Below are positions 15,717 through 22,407 of a stretch of DNA of 22,407 nucleotides, piece after piece (positions within the stretch are counted from its first letter, which is position 1; each line of letters opens with the position of its first letter). This stretch comes from CBFHSD01 sp965658375 (GTDB lineage: Bacteria; Bacteroidota; Bacteroidia; Flavobacteriales_G; Salibacteraceae), in NCBI GenBank assembly GCA_965658375.1, contig CBFHSD010000039.1, positions 1 to 22,407 on the forward strand, written 5' to 3'. The notes under the pieces were generated by a model. It did not search any database. It was not told the origin of the DNA and saw only the letters and a program-made list of their open reading frames with translations. The position numbers and the translations under genes are program-made.

Positions 15717-15833
15717 TTAACCTTGTCTTTGTTTAAATTTAGGATTCTTCTTGTTGATCACATACAAGCGACCCTTTCTACGTACGATCTTACAATCTGC
15801 ACTTCTTTTCTTTAATGAGGCACGTACTTTCAT
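15717..15833 (-). CDS. rpmJ: Large subunit ribosomal protein L36 (zinc-independent form)
   Basis: A small gene of 38 codons plus stop, between infA and rpsM. Starts MKVRASLKKRSADCKIVRRK (residues 1-20) and ends NPKFKQRQG. It matches L36 along its whole length; the protein lies in the 50S peptidyl-transferase region and stabilises 23S rRNA. The typical zinc ligands Cys-x2-Cys...Cys...His are mostly lost: only one Cys (C14) remains, with Ser11, Asn27 and Phe33 at the other places, so it should not bind zinc. This form is usual in Flavobacteriia. 12 bases separate it from the infA stop. Confidence 0.96.
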   Translation of the reverse strand: MKVRASLKKRSADCKIVRRKGRLYVINKKNPKFKQRQG

Positions 15834-15845
15834 CTTTCAATAAAA

Positions 15846-16064
15846 TTATTTGTAGCGATAAACTATTCTTCCCTTTGTTAAGTCATACGGAGACATTTCT
15901 ACTTTCACTTTATCTCCCGGTAAAATCTTGATGTAATGCATCCGCATCTTACCAGAAATGTGTGCAGTAATAACGTGGCCATTTTGCAACTCTACACGAA
16001 ACATTGCGTTAGACAATGCTTCTATAATGGTTCCGTCTTGTTCTATGGATGATTGTTTCGCCAT
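15846..16064 (-). CDS. infA: Translation initiation factor IF-1
   Basis: 72 residues, exact family length. A single S1-like OB fold that binds the ribosomal A site during initiation together with IF-2 and IF-3. Shows GTIIEALSNAMFRVELQNGH (~11-30), HISGKMRMHYIKILPGDKV (~35-53) and ends KGRIVYRYK. Placed directly after secY (17 bases) with an A-rich leader, as in many Bacteroidota; no map or adk gene is inserted between them. Confidence 0.98.
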   Translation of the reverse strand: MAKQSSIEQDGTIIEALSNAMFRVELQNGHVITAHISGKMRMHYIKILPGDKVKVEMSPYDLTKGRIVYRYK

Positions 16065-16081
16065 GTAATTTTTTGCTTTTT

Positions 16082-17413
16082 TTAAGCCATTCCTAAAGTT
16101 GACGCACGCCCTTTTAACTTGCCTGATTTCATCAAGCCGTCATAGTGACGCATGAGTAAATAACTTTCTATTTGTTGTAAAGTATCCAAAACAACCCCAA
16201 CCATAATCAACAGAGAAGTACCTCCGTAGAAATAAGAGAAGTTCTGAGAAACTCCTACTTTCATTGCGAAAGCAGGTAATATTGCTAATAATGCCAAGAA
16301 CAATGCTCCAGGCAGTGTAATGCGTGATAATATGGTGTCTAAAAAGTCTGATGTATCCTGTCCTGGTCGAACACCTGGAACAAAACCTCCATTCTTTTTC
16401 AAATCATCTGCCATTTGTTTCGGATTCACAGTAATTGCTGTGTAGAAATAAGTAAACAGAATAATCATCATTGCAAAGATGAAGTTGTACCAGAAGCCAG
16501 AGATATCAGAAAACAAGGTTGCAAAAGATGTCAATGCTTCACTGTCAGAAATGCTTGTCAACGTCATTGGAATAAACATCAATGCCTGAGCAAAGATAAT
16601 CGGCATTACACCAGAAGCGTTCACCTTTAAAGGGATGTAACTTCTTGAAGTAGCTCCTGTTTGATTTCCAACCATTTTTTTAGCAAACTGAACAGGAACC
16701 CTGCGCACACCTTGAACAAGTAATACCGAAGCTAGAATAACAACTAAAAGAATAGCCAACTCAAGCAACACGATTACCAAACCTCCACCTGTTTCACCAA
16801 GTTGAGAGTCAATTTCAAATAACAATGCAGAAGGTAACCCTGCAATAATTCCGATCATGATTAGAAGTGAAATACCATTACCAATTCCTTTATCAGTAAT
16901 CTTTTCACCCATCCACATAACAAACAGAGTACCTGTTGTTAGAATGATGATTGAAGGAAGAGTAAATGACAAGAACCCAGGATTCGCTACAGCTTCTGTT
17001 GGAACAGTTGCCGCTAAATACCCAGGAGCTTGACCTGCAGTAATCAGGATGGTTAAGTATCTTGTATACTGATTTATTTTTTTCCTTCCGCTTTCTCCTT
17101 CACGTTGCATTTTTTGGATTGTAGGTACTGCCATACCTAAGAGCTGCATTACAATAGATGCAGAGATGTAAGGCATAATCCCCAATGCGAAAATTGACGC
17201 ACGAGAGAATGCCCCTCCAGCAAATTGATTGATCATACTGGCCAACCCTTGTGCTTCTCCATTGATAGATTCTAAAATCTCGGGATCAATACCAGGTAAA
17301 ACAATGAACGAACCAATTCTATAAACCGCTAAAAATCCTAATGTGATTAGAATTCTTTGACGAAGCTCTTCAATCTTAAAAATGTTGGTTAAAGTTTCAA
17401 AAAAGCGTTTCAT
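16082..17413 (-). CDS. secY: Preprotein translocase channel subunit SecY
   Basis: 443 residues, normal length. Forms the protein-conducting channel in the inner membrane with SecE and SecG, and inserts or exports Sec substrates, which here would include the T9SS cargo and lipoproteins of the left half of the window. About ten hydrophobic helices are visible. Conserved segments are ELRQRILITLGFLAVYRIGS (~17-36), the plug/TM2 stretch with FAGGAFSRASIFALGIMPYI (~63-82), ERGRRKI-like loop appearing as EGESGRKKINQY, and GVRRVPVQFAKKM (~232-244, cytoplasmic loop). It sits between rplO (4 bases) and infA. Confidence 0.98.
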   Translation of the reverse strand: MKRFFETLTNIFKIEELRQRILITLGFLAVYRIGSFIVLPGIDPEILESINGEAQGLASMINQFAGGAFSRASIFALGIMPYISASIVMQLLGMAVPTIQKMQREGESGRKKINQYTRYLTILITAGQAPGYLAATVPTEAVANPGFLSFTLPSIIILTTGTLFVMWMGEKITDKGIGNGISLLIMIGIIAGLPSALLFEIDSQLGETGGGLVIVLLELAILLVVILASVLLVQGVRRVPVQFAKKMVGNQTGATSRSYIPLKVNASGVMPIIFAQALMFIPMTLTSISDSEALTSFATLFSDISGFWYNFIFAMMIILFTYFYTAITVNPKQMADDLKKNGGFVPGVRPGQDTSDFLDTILSRITLPGALFLALLAILPAFAMKVGVSQNFSYFYGGTSLLIMVGVVLDTLQQIESYLLMRHYDGLMKSGKLKGRASTLGMA

Positions 17414-17417
17414 CTAA

Positions 17418-17864
17418 TTAAATCGATTTTACTTCACCACCAGCAGCTTCAATTGCTTTTTGAGCTGAAGCTGAAAATTTGTGAGCAGTTATAGAAATTT
17501 TTGATTTTAATTCACCACTTGCTAAAATCTTGATAAGATCTGATTTGTTTGCCAAACCATTTGCTATTAAAACCTCTGGAGTAATTTCTTCAACCTTTTT
17601 GTTATCAATTAACCCTTGAATAACACCAAGATTTACTGCTTTATACTCAACGCGATTTATATTCTTAAAACCAAATTTTGGCACCCTTCTTTGAAGTGGC
17701 ATCTGCCCACCTTCAAAACCTACCTTTCTAGAGTACCCAGAACGAGATTTTGCACCATTGTGCCCACGTGTAGAAGTACCACCTTTACCTGATCCTTCGC
17801 CTCGCGCAATCTTCTTTCTGTTTTTTACCGACCCTTTGGCCGGTGTTAGATTACTAAGCTCCAT
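17418..17864 (-). CDS. rplO: Large subunit ribosomal protein L15
   Basis: 148 residues, usual length. 50S assembly protein that binds 23S rRNA through a long basic N-terminal extension. Seen: LTPAKGSVKNRKKIARGEGS (~6-25), GGTSTRGHNGAKSRSGY (~28-44), GGQMPLQRRVPKFGF (~53-67), and a C-terminal globular half with ISITAHKFSASAQKAIEAAG. Located 11 bases after rpmD and four bases before secY. Confidence 0.98.
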   Translation of the reverse strand: MELSNLTPAKGSVKNRKKIARGEGSGKGGTSTRGHNGAKSRSGYSRKVGFEGGQMPLQRRVPKFGFKNINRVEYKAVNLGVIQGLIDNKKVEEITPEVLIANGLANKSDLIKILASGELKSKISITAHKFSASAQKAIEAAGGEVKSI

Positions 17865-17875
17865 CTTTAATTTCT

Positions 17876-18058
17876 TTATGATAGCTCCTCAACTGCAATT
17901 AAATGGTTCACTTTTGAAACCATACCTGCTATTGTTGGAGTATTCTCGTGTTCAACTGAATGATTGATTCTTCTTAAACCAAGCGCTGCCAAAGTACCTT
18001 TTTGTCTTTTTGACTGTCTAATGCTTGATCTTACTTGTGTAATTTTAATCTTTGCCAT
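17876..18058 (-). CDS. rpmD: Large subunit ribosomal protein L30
   Basis: 60 residues, full length for bacterial L30. Small 50S protein with a beta-alpha-beta fold. The line KIKITQVRSSIRQSKRQKGT (~3-22), ALGLRRINHSVEHENTP and GMVSKVNHLIAVEEL identify it. Sits in the canonical place between rpsE and rplO with 11-base gaps. Confidence 0.97.
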   Translation of the reverse strand: MAKIKITQVRSSIRQSKRQKGTLAALGLRRINHSVEHENTPTIAGMVSKVNHLIAVEELS

Positions 18059-18069
18059 GACTGAACAAA

Positions 18070-18588
18070 TTAACCGTTAAATACTTTATGAACAGAAATT
18101 CCTCTTTGCTCAGCTACTTGCGCAGCATCTCTCATACGAGATAAGGCAATGATTGTTGCTTTTACAACATTTGCTGGGTTTGAAGAACCTTTAGATTTAG
18201 CCAATACATCTGTAATCCCAACCGATTCCAATACTGAACGCATTGCACCACCAGCGATTACACCTGTACCATGAGAAGCAGGTCTTAAGAAGATTTGCGC
18301 GCCACTGTAGCGTGCTTCTTGAGAGTGAGGTACTGTTCCGTTTACGATAGGAACCTTGATCAAGTTCTTTTTCGCATCGTCAATCCCTTTAGAAATAGCT
18401 TCAGTTACTTCTTTCGCCTTTCCTAATCCGTGTCCAACAACTCCTTTCTCGTCTCCTACAACTACTACAGCAGAGAATGAAAACGTACGACCACCTTTAG
18501 TAACCTTCGTTACCCTGCGTATGTTCACTAGCTTATCTTTTAATTCGATTTCGCTAGATTTCACTTTTTTTATCTTAACGTTTGCCAT
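18070..18588 (-). CDS. rpsE: Small subunit ribosomal protein S5
   Basis: 172 residues, normal length. Part of the 30S decoding region and mRNA entry site, with an N-terminal double-stranded RNA-binding fold and a C-terminal S5 fold. Seen: VNIRRVTKVTKGGRTFSFSA (~21-40), VVGDEKGVVGHGLGKAKEV (~43-61), GTVPHSQEARYSG (~84-96), and GVIAGGAMRSVLESVGITDV (~112-131). Preceded by rplR after 9 bases. Confidence 0.98.
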   Translation of the reverse strand: MANVKIKKVKSSEIELKDKLVNIRRVTKVTKGGRTFSFSAVVVVGDEKGVVGHGLGKAKEVTEAISKGIDDAKKNLIKVPIVNGTVPHSQEARYSGAQIFLRPASHGTGVIAGGAMRSVLESVGITDVLAKSKGSSNPANVVKATIIALSRMRDAAQVAEQRGISVHKVFNG

Positions 18589-18597
18589 GACTTCTAC

Positions 18598-18951
18598 TTA
18601 GAATTTTAGACCACCTTCACGAGCTGCTTCCGCAAAAGCTTTAACTCGACCGTGATACAAATAACCATTTCTATCAAAAACAACCGCTTCGATTCCTGCT
18701 TCTTTCGCTTTCTCAGCTACAAGTTTACCTACAGCTTGCGCTTGTTCTATTTTACTTTTTCCCTTTACAGTATCATCTTTTAATGAACCTAAGGATAATA
18801 AAGTAACACCTTTTACATCGTCTACCAATTGACCGTAAATCTCTTTGTTGCTACGGTAAACTGTCAAACGAGGCATCTCAGCTGTGCCCGCAATATTTCT
18901 GCGAACTCTACGCTTAATTTTATTTCTTCTATCTACTTTAGAAAAAGCCAT
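18598..18951 (-). CDS. rplR: Large subunit ribosomal protein L18
   Basis: 117 residues, normal length. Binds 5S rRNA together with L5 and L25 and links it to the 50S. Shows RRNKIKRRVRRNIAGTAEMP (~8-27), RLTVYRSNKEIYGQLVDD (~28-45) and the C-terminal VVFDRNGYLYHGRVKAFAEA (~94-113). Typical position between rplF and rpsE. Confidence 0.98.
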   Translation of the reverse strand: MAFSKVDRRNKIKRRVRRNIAGTAEMPRLTVYRSNKEIYGQLVDDVKGVTLLSLGSLKDDTVKGKSKIEQAQAVGKLVAEKAKEAGIEAVVFDRNGYLYHGRVKAFAEAAREGGLKF

Positions 18952-18962
18952 TACCTCAAATT

Positions 18963-19514
18963 TTATTTGCTAGCAGACTTACCTGCTTTTCTTCTTATCT
19001 CTTCACCTACGAATTTGATACCTTTCCCTTTGTAAGGCTCAATTTTCCTCAGGCTTCTAATCTTAGCTGCTACTTGGCCAATAAGTTGCTTATCAATTGA
19101 CTCAAGAGTAACCAATGGGTTTTTCCCTCTTTCTGATTGAGCTGCAACTTTTACTTCAGCTGGTAATGCAACCAACACATTGTGCGAGTAACCTAAAGAC
19201 ATTTCTAGATTTTGACCGCTAACTGAGGCTCTATAACCTACACCAACGAGTTCAAGTTCCATTTTGTATCCTGTTGTTACACCCACTACCATATTGTTAA
19301 TGAGTGAACGGTACAACCCGTGTTTCGCACGCATGTCTTTATGATCATGAGGGCGAATAAGCTTTACTTTGTTCTCTTCAACAGTGATAGCAATAGCAGT
19401 ATCAAACTTTTCTGTTAACTCACCTTTTGGTCCTTTAACAGTAATGACGTCATTCGCAACGCTTACTGTAACTCCACTAGGTATTGTAACTGGTAAATTT
19501 CCTATACGTGACAT
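18963..19514 (-). CDS. rplF: Large subunit ribosomal protein L6
   Basis: 183 residues, normal length. 50S protein at the base of the stalk near the sarcin-ricin loop. Starts MSRIGNLPVTIPSGV, contains YRSLINNMVVGVTTGYKMEL (~69-88) and LVGVGYRASVSGQNLEMSLG (~90-109), and ends in the L6 signature around IEPYKGKGIKFVGEEIRRKA (~159-178). Two tandem beta-alpha domains are evident from the length and motif spacing. Confidence 0.98.
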   Translation of the reverse strand: MSRIGNLPVTIPSGVTVSVANDVITVKGPKGELTEKFDTAIAITVEENKVKLIRPHDHKDMRAKHGLYRSLINNMVVGVTTGYKMELELVGVGYRASVSGQNLEMSLGYSHNVLVALPAEVKVAAQSERGKNPLVTLESIDKQLIGQVAAKIRSLRKIEPYKGKGIKFVGEEIRRKAGKSASK

Positions 19515-19524
19515 ATATCTAGTT

Positions 19525-19920
19525 TTAGTAAACGTAGCAAATCACTTCGCCACCTACGTTTAAATTACGTGCTTCTTTGTCAGTGATTACACCACTTGAA
19601 GTGGAAATAATCGCGATCCCCAAACCATTCATAACACGTGGCAATTCACCAGCTCCTGAATAAATTCTCAAACCTGGCTTAGAAATTCTATCGATTCCTC
19701 TGATAGCCGGCTCTTTTGTTTGTTGATTGTATTTTAATGCTATTTTGATTACCCCTTGACGGTCATCATCCATAAACTTAAAGTTTAAGATGTATCCTTT
19801 ATCAAAAAGTATCTTAGTCATTGCCTTCTTCATGTTCGAAGCAGGAACCTCTACTACACGATGACCTGCCATAGCGGCATTTCTAATTCGTGTCAAATAA
19901 TCTGCAATTGGATCAGTCAT
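19525..19920 (-). CDS. rpsH: Small subunit ribosomal protein S8
   Basis: 131 residues, normal length. Binds the central domain of 16S rRNA and is a key 30S assembly protein. Starts MTDPIADYLTRIRNAAMAGH, and ends with SRPGLRIY-like segment (SKPGLRIYSGAGELPRVMNG, ~83-102) and GIAIISTSSGVITDKEARNL then GGEVICYVY. In E. coli S8 is the translational repressor of the spc operon; no analogous target site was identified here. Confidence 0.98.
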   Translation of the reverse strand: MTDPIADYLTRIRNAAMAGHRVVEVPASNMKKAMTKILFDKGYILNFKFMDDDRQGVIKIALKYNQQTKEPAIRGIDRISKPGLRIYSGAGELPRVMNGLGIAIISTSSGVITDKEARNLNVGGEVICYVY

Positions 19921-19950
19921 GTTCGTCTTTTTATAAATCCTACTTCTCTA

Positions 19951-20220
19951 TTACCAACTCGACTTTTTAACCCCTGGGATTAATCCTTTCAAAGCCATTT
20001 CTCTGAATGTTACACGAGAAAGGCCAAAAGTACGCATGTATCCTCTCGGACGACCTGTCAACTTACATCTGTTGTGTTTACGTACTGCAGCTGAGTTTTT
20101 AGGAAGCTTTTGCAGTCCTTCCCAATCTCCTTCTGCCTTAAGCCTGGCACGCTTATCAGCGTATTTCTCAACCATGGCTTCGCGTTTACGTTCGCGGGCT
20201 TTCATTGATTCTTTTGCCAT
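19951..20220 (-). CDS. rpsN: Small subunit ribosomal protein S14 (zinc-independent form)
   Basis: 89 residues, the longer C-minus form of S14 rather than the ~61-residue zinc-binding form. Head protein of the 30S subunit. Shows MAKESMKARERKREAMVEKY (1-20), LQKLPKNSAAVRKHNRCKLT (~37-56), and GRPRGYMRTFGLSRVTFREM (~57-76). The usual Cys-x2-Cys pairs are absent apart from one Cys, so zinc is not expected. Two bases separate its start from the rplE stop. Confidence 0.98.
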   Translation of the reverse strand: MAKESMKARERKREAMVEKYADKRARLKAEGDWEGLQKLPKNSAAVRKHNRCKLTGRPRGYMRTFGLSRVTFREMALKGLIPGVKKSSW

Positions 20221-20222
20221 GC

Positions 20223-20771
20223 CTAATTCTTTTTAAAGGGTAATCCAAATGATTGTAACAATGCGAAACCTTCTTCGTCTGTCTTTGCAGTAGTCACAAA
20301 GGTGATATCCATACCAGTGATGTTAGCCACTTTATCAATATCAATCTCTGGGAAGATGATTTGCTCTTTAATTCCTAGTGTATAGTTTCCTCTACCATCT
20401 AACTTCTTAGAGATTCCTCTAAAATCTCTTGTTCTTGGCAATGCCACAGAAGCTAAACGATCTAAAAATTCATACATTTTTTCTCCTCTCAACGTTACGC
20501 GGGCACCGATAGGCATTCCTTTACGTAGTTTGAAGTTTGAGATATCTTTCTTAGACATTGTTTGAACCGCTTTTTGACCAGAAATGGTTGTCAATTCATT
20601 CACTGCATTGGCGACCAACTTCTTGTCAGTTGTTGCGTTACCAACACCTTGGCTCAAAACAATTTTTTCCAATCGAGGCACTTGCATGATAGAAGAGTAT
20701 TGAAACTTCTCTTTCAATGCAGGCATAATTTCCTCAGCATAAGTTTTCTTAAGTCTTGGTGCGTATGCCAT
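20223..20771 (-). CDS. rplE: Large subunit ribosomal protein L5
   Basis: 182 residues, normal length. Binds 5S rRNA and contacts P-site tRNA and the 30S head (bridge B1b). Seen: PRLEKIVLSQGVGNATTDKK (~33-52), GQKAVQTMSKKDISNFKLRK (~69-88), GMPIGARVTLRGEKMYEFLD (~89-108) and the C-terminal NITGMDITFVTTAKTDEEG. The start ATG at 20771 overlaps the rplX stop by one base (TAATG), and a strong Shine-Dalgarno AGGAGGA lies in the last codons of rplX, so the pair is translationally coupled. Confidence 0.98.
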   Translation of the reverse strand: MAYAPRLKKTYAEEIMPALKEKFQYSSIMQVPRLEKIVLSQGVGNATTDKKLVANAVNELTTISGQKAVQTMSKKDISNFKLRKGMPIGARVTLRGEKMYEFLDRLASVALPRTRDFRGISKKLDGRGNYTLGIKEQIIFPEIDIDKVANITGMDITFVTTAKTDEEGFALLQSFGLPFKKN

Positions 20772-21103
20772 TATAGTTCCTCCTGTGATTTTTTGGAATA
20801 TCTTACAGATTTCCCCGCATCATTAGTTTTTCTACCAATACGGGTTGCATTACCAGCACCATCAATAACCATAAGGTTTGAGATGTGCACGGTACCTTCA
20901 GTTTCAATGATCCCACCTTGAGGATTTTGAGCTGAAGGTTTTTGATGTTTCTTGATCATGTTTACACCTTCAATTGAGGCGCGTTCTTTTACACGATCGA
21001 TAGCAATAACGCGACCGGTTTTACCTTTTTCATTACCAGATATAACCTTTACGTTATCACCAACTTTAACATGTAGTTTCTTATTCATAACAGACTTATA
21101 CAT
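20771..21103 (-). CDS. rplX: Large subunit ribosomal protein L24
   Basis: 110 residues from the ATG at 21103, or 105 from an in-frame ATG at 21088 (MNKKLHVKVGDNVKV), which fits the family length better; neither has a clear ribosome binding site. The first start overlaps the rplN stop by one base (TAATG), so coupled re-initiation favours it. L24 starts 50S assembly and lies near the exit tunnel. KOW motif: HVKVGDNVKVISGNEKGKTG (~11-30), then GRVIAIDRVKERASIEGVNM and KHQKP with NPQGGIIETEGTVHISN. The final codons (Gln-Glu-Glu-Leu) double as the rplE Shine-Dalgarno. Confidence 0.96.
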   Translation of the reverse strand: MYKSVMNKKLHVKVGDNVKVISGNEKGKTGRVIAIDRVKERASIEGVNMIKKHQKPSAQNPQGGIIETEGTVHISNLMVIDGAGNATRIGRKTNDAGKSVRYSKKSQEEL

Positions 21104-21471
21104 TAAAGTACTTCAGGCGCTAACGATACGATACGCATGAATTGTTTTTCACGTAATTCTCTTCCAACAGGTCCAAAAATACGCGTTCCACGCATCTCTC
21201 CAGCTTGATTTAATAATACTACAGCGTTGTCATCAAAACGAATATAAGACCCATCAGGTCTTCTAATTTCTTTTCTTGTTCTAACAACAACCGCTGGAGA
21301 TACTTGTCCTTTTTTAACGTTTCCGTTAGGCATTGCATCCTTTACCGAAACAATCACTTTATCTCCTACTGAGGCATAGCGTCTTCCAGTACCACCGAGC
21401 ACACGGATACATAGTACCTCTTTTGCTCCACTGTTGTCAGCAACCTTCATTCGGGATTCTTGCTGTATCAT
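21103..21471 (-). CDS. rplN: Large subunit ribosomal protein L14
   Basis: 122 residues, exact family length. 50S protein at the 30S interface (bridges B5 and B8). Starts MIQQESRMKVADNSGAKEVL (1-20); further signatures are GGTGRRYASVGDKVIVSVKD (~30-49), VVVRTRKEIRRPDGSYIRFD (~61-80) and GTRIFGPVGRELREKQFMRI (~95-114). 22 bases follow the rpsQ stop. Confidence 0.98.
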   Translation of the reverse strand: MIQQESRMKVADNSGAKEVLCIRVLGGTGRRYASVGDKVIVSVKDAMPNGNVKKGQVSPAVVVRTRKEIRRPDGSYIRFDDNAVVLLNQAGEMRGTRIFGPVGRELREKQFMRIVSLAPEVL

Positions 21472-21493
21472 AGCTTCCTTCTTCTAAATATTA

Positions 21494-21748
21494 TTACTTG
21501 GCCTTTTCTATTACTTCGACCAATCTCCAATTCTTGTTCTTTGACATCGGACGAGTTTCCATAATGCGAACAGTATCACCTATACCACATTCATCTTTCT
21601 CATCATGTGCTACAAACTTTGTCGTTTTCTTAACGAACTTTCCGTAAACCTCGTGCTTCACTCTTCGCTCAACCTTAACAACAATGGACTTATCCATTTT
21701 GTCGCTGGTAACGATTCCAACACGTTCTTTTCTTAAATTTCTTTCCAT
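21494..21748 (-). CDS. rpsQ: Small subunit ribosomal protein S17
   Basis: 84 residues, normal length. Primary 16S rRNA binder with an OB fold. Shows RNLRKERVGIVTSDKMDKSI (~3-22), VKVERRVKHEVYGKFVKKTT (~24-43), and DECGIGDTVRIMETRPMSKN (~52-71), the S17 signature. Standard place between rpmC and rplN. Confidence 0.98.
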   Translation of the reverse strand: MERNLRKERVGIVTSDKMDKSIVVKVERRVKHEVYGKFVKKTTKFVAHDEKDECGIGDTVRIMETRPMSKNKNWRLVEVIEKAK

Positions 21749-21760
21749 CGCTCCTACGAG

Positions 21761-21955
21761 TTATGCGTTGATTTCGCGATTATGAAGCTCAGTTTTCAAA
21801 CGGGCGATTCCTCTTCTTTTCTCTTTAAAAACCATCGGGTTTTCTAATTGAGAAACACTATGAGCAATCTTCATCTTATCTAGAGCTTCTGTTTCTTGTT
21901 CTATGCGTTCAACAAGTTCTTCTGTTGTTAACTCACGTACTACTGATTGTTTCAT
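21761..21955 (-). CDS. rpmC: Large subunit ribosomal protein L29
   Basis: 64 residues, normal length. Small helical hairpin protein next to the exit tunnel, where it helps dock trigger factor and SRP with L23. Shows ELTTEELVERIEQETEALDK (~8-27), LENPMVFKEKRRGIARLKTE (~37-56). The gene order rplP-rpmC-rpsQ is canonical. Confidence 0.96.
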   Translation of the reverse strand: MKQSVVRELTTEELVERIEQETEALDKMKIAHSVSQLENPMVFKEKRRGIARLKTELHNREINA

Positions 21956-21967
21956 CTCTTCTTACAA

Positions 21968-22390
21968 TTAAGATTCTGTGTAATCTCTACGAACAACAAA
22001 CTTGCATCTTAATGGGAGTTTTTGAGCTCCCAATCTTAACGCTTCCTGAGCAACGTCAAGTCTTACACCATCCATTTCAAATAAGATACGTCCTGGTCTG
22101 ATTTTACATGCCCAATGATCTAAGGCACCTTTACCTTTCCCCATACGTACTTCAGCCGGCTTGGATGTGATTGGTGTATCTGGAAATATTCTAATCCAAA
22201 CTTGACCTTCACGTTTCATGTATCTAGTCATCGCAATACGAGCAGCTTCAATCTGACGAGCAGTGATTCTACCAGTATCTAATGATTTAATTGCAAATGA
22301 TCCAAAGGCTATCTCGCTACCACGTCCAGCATTGCCCTTAATACGGCCCTTCTGCTGTTTTCTGTGCTTGGTTTTTCTCGGTTGTAACAT
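21968..22390 (-). CDS. rplP: Large subunit ribosomal protein L16
   Basis: 140 residues, normal length. 50S protein near the A site and the 5S rRNA. Starts MLQPRKTKHRKQQKGRIKGN (1-20); also FGSFAIKSLDTGRITARQIE (~30-49), EAARIAMTRYMKREGQVWIR (~48-67), FPDTPITSKPAEVRMGKGKG (~69-88) and GRILFEMDG. The start at 22390 is preceded by AAGGA about six bases upstream, one of the clearer ribosome binding sites in the cluster. The upstream gene (rpsC by expectation) is outside the window. Confidence 0.98.
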   Translation of the reverse strand: MLQPRKTKHRKQQKGRIKGNAGRGSEIAFGSFAIKSLDTGRITARQIEAARIAMTRYMKREGQVWIRIFPDTPITSKPAEVRMGKGKGALDHWACKIRPGRILFEMDGVRLDVAQEALRLGAQKLPLRCKFVVRRDYTES

Positions 22391-22407
22391 TAGAGTTCCT
22401 TTTTATC

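Noticed and set aside
22391..22407. 3' end of the upstream gene (rpsC expected)
   Set aside because: A TAA occurs at 22403-22405 and another TAA overlaps the rplP ATG, each in a different frame; with 17 bases visible neither can be assigned.

Overview
The window looks like a chromosomal segment from a member of Bacteroidota, most likely a marine or aquatic Flavobacteriia-like organism. The evidence is two proteins with C-terminal type IX secretion (T9SS type A) sorting tails, a TonB-dependent receptor with an N-terminal carboxypeptidase-regulatory-like domain, a TPR/transmembrane/HTH regulator of a type common in this phylum, A-rich leaders with few clear Shine-Dalgarno sequences, AT-rich intergenic DNA, and a 38-residue L36 of the zinc-independent form. 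The exact genus cannot be read from the sequence.

Left part (1-8740, all on the + strand): the 3' part of a secreted M1-family metallopeptidase that starts outside the window; a 356-base intergenic stretch; a membrane-anchored TPR/HTH regulator; a secreted T9SS protein whose signal peptide is out of frame by one base at an A7 tract; an intrinsic terminator; a TonB-dependent receptor; and, 12 bases later, a beta-propeller phytase lipoprotein. Together the last three genes look like a small phytate (inositol phosphate) acquisition locus: a surface enzyme releases phosphate or partly dephosphorylated inositol phosphates, and the receptor may import a product. The TPR/HTH protein is a candidate regulator by position only. 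A strong bidirectional terminator (8707-8741) separates this locus from the convergent right half.

Right part (8764-22390, all on the - strand): read in the direction of transcription, this is the spc-alpha part of the main ribosomal protein cluster, rplP-rpmC-rpsQ-rplN-rplX-rplE-rpsN-rpsH-rplF-rplR-rpsE-rpmD-rplO-secY-infA-rpmJ-rpsM-rpsK-rpsD-rpoA-rplQ, tightly packed, some pairs overlapping by one base. The cluster ends in an intrinsic terminator (12567-12603). Directly after it come carA (pyrimidine/arginine precursor), eno (glycolysis) and gltA (TCA cycle), so translation, transcription, protein export and central metabolism genes lie in one co-oriented block.

The right part is ordinary and highly conserved. 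The points worth a second look are in the left part: the frameshifted signal peptide of the T9SS protein at a mononucleotide tract, the phytase/receptor locus with its neighbour regulator, and a terminator placed only a few bases before the start codon of the receptor gene, a geometry that recurs before carA. No mobile element, CRISPR array, tRNA or rRNA gene was seen.
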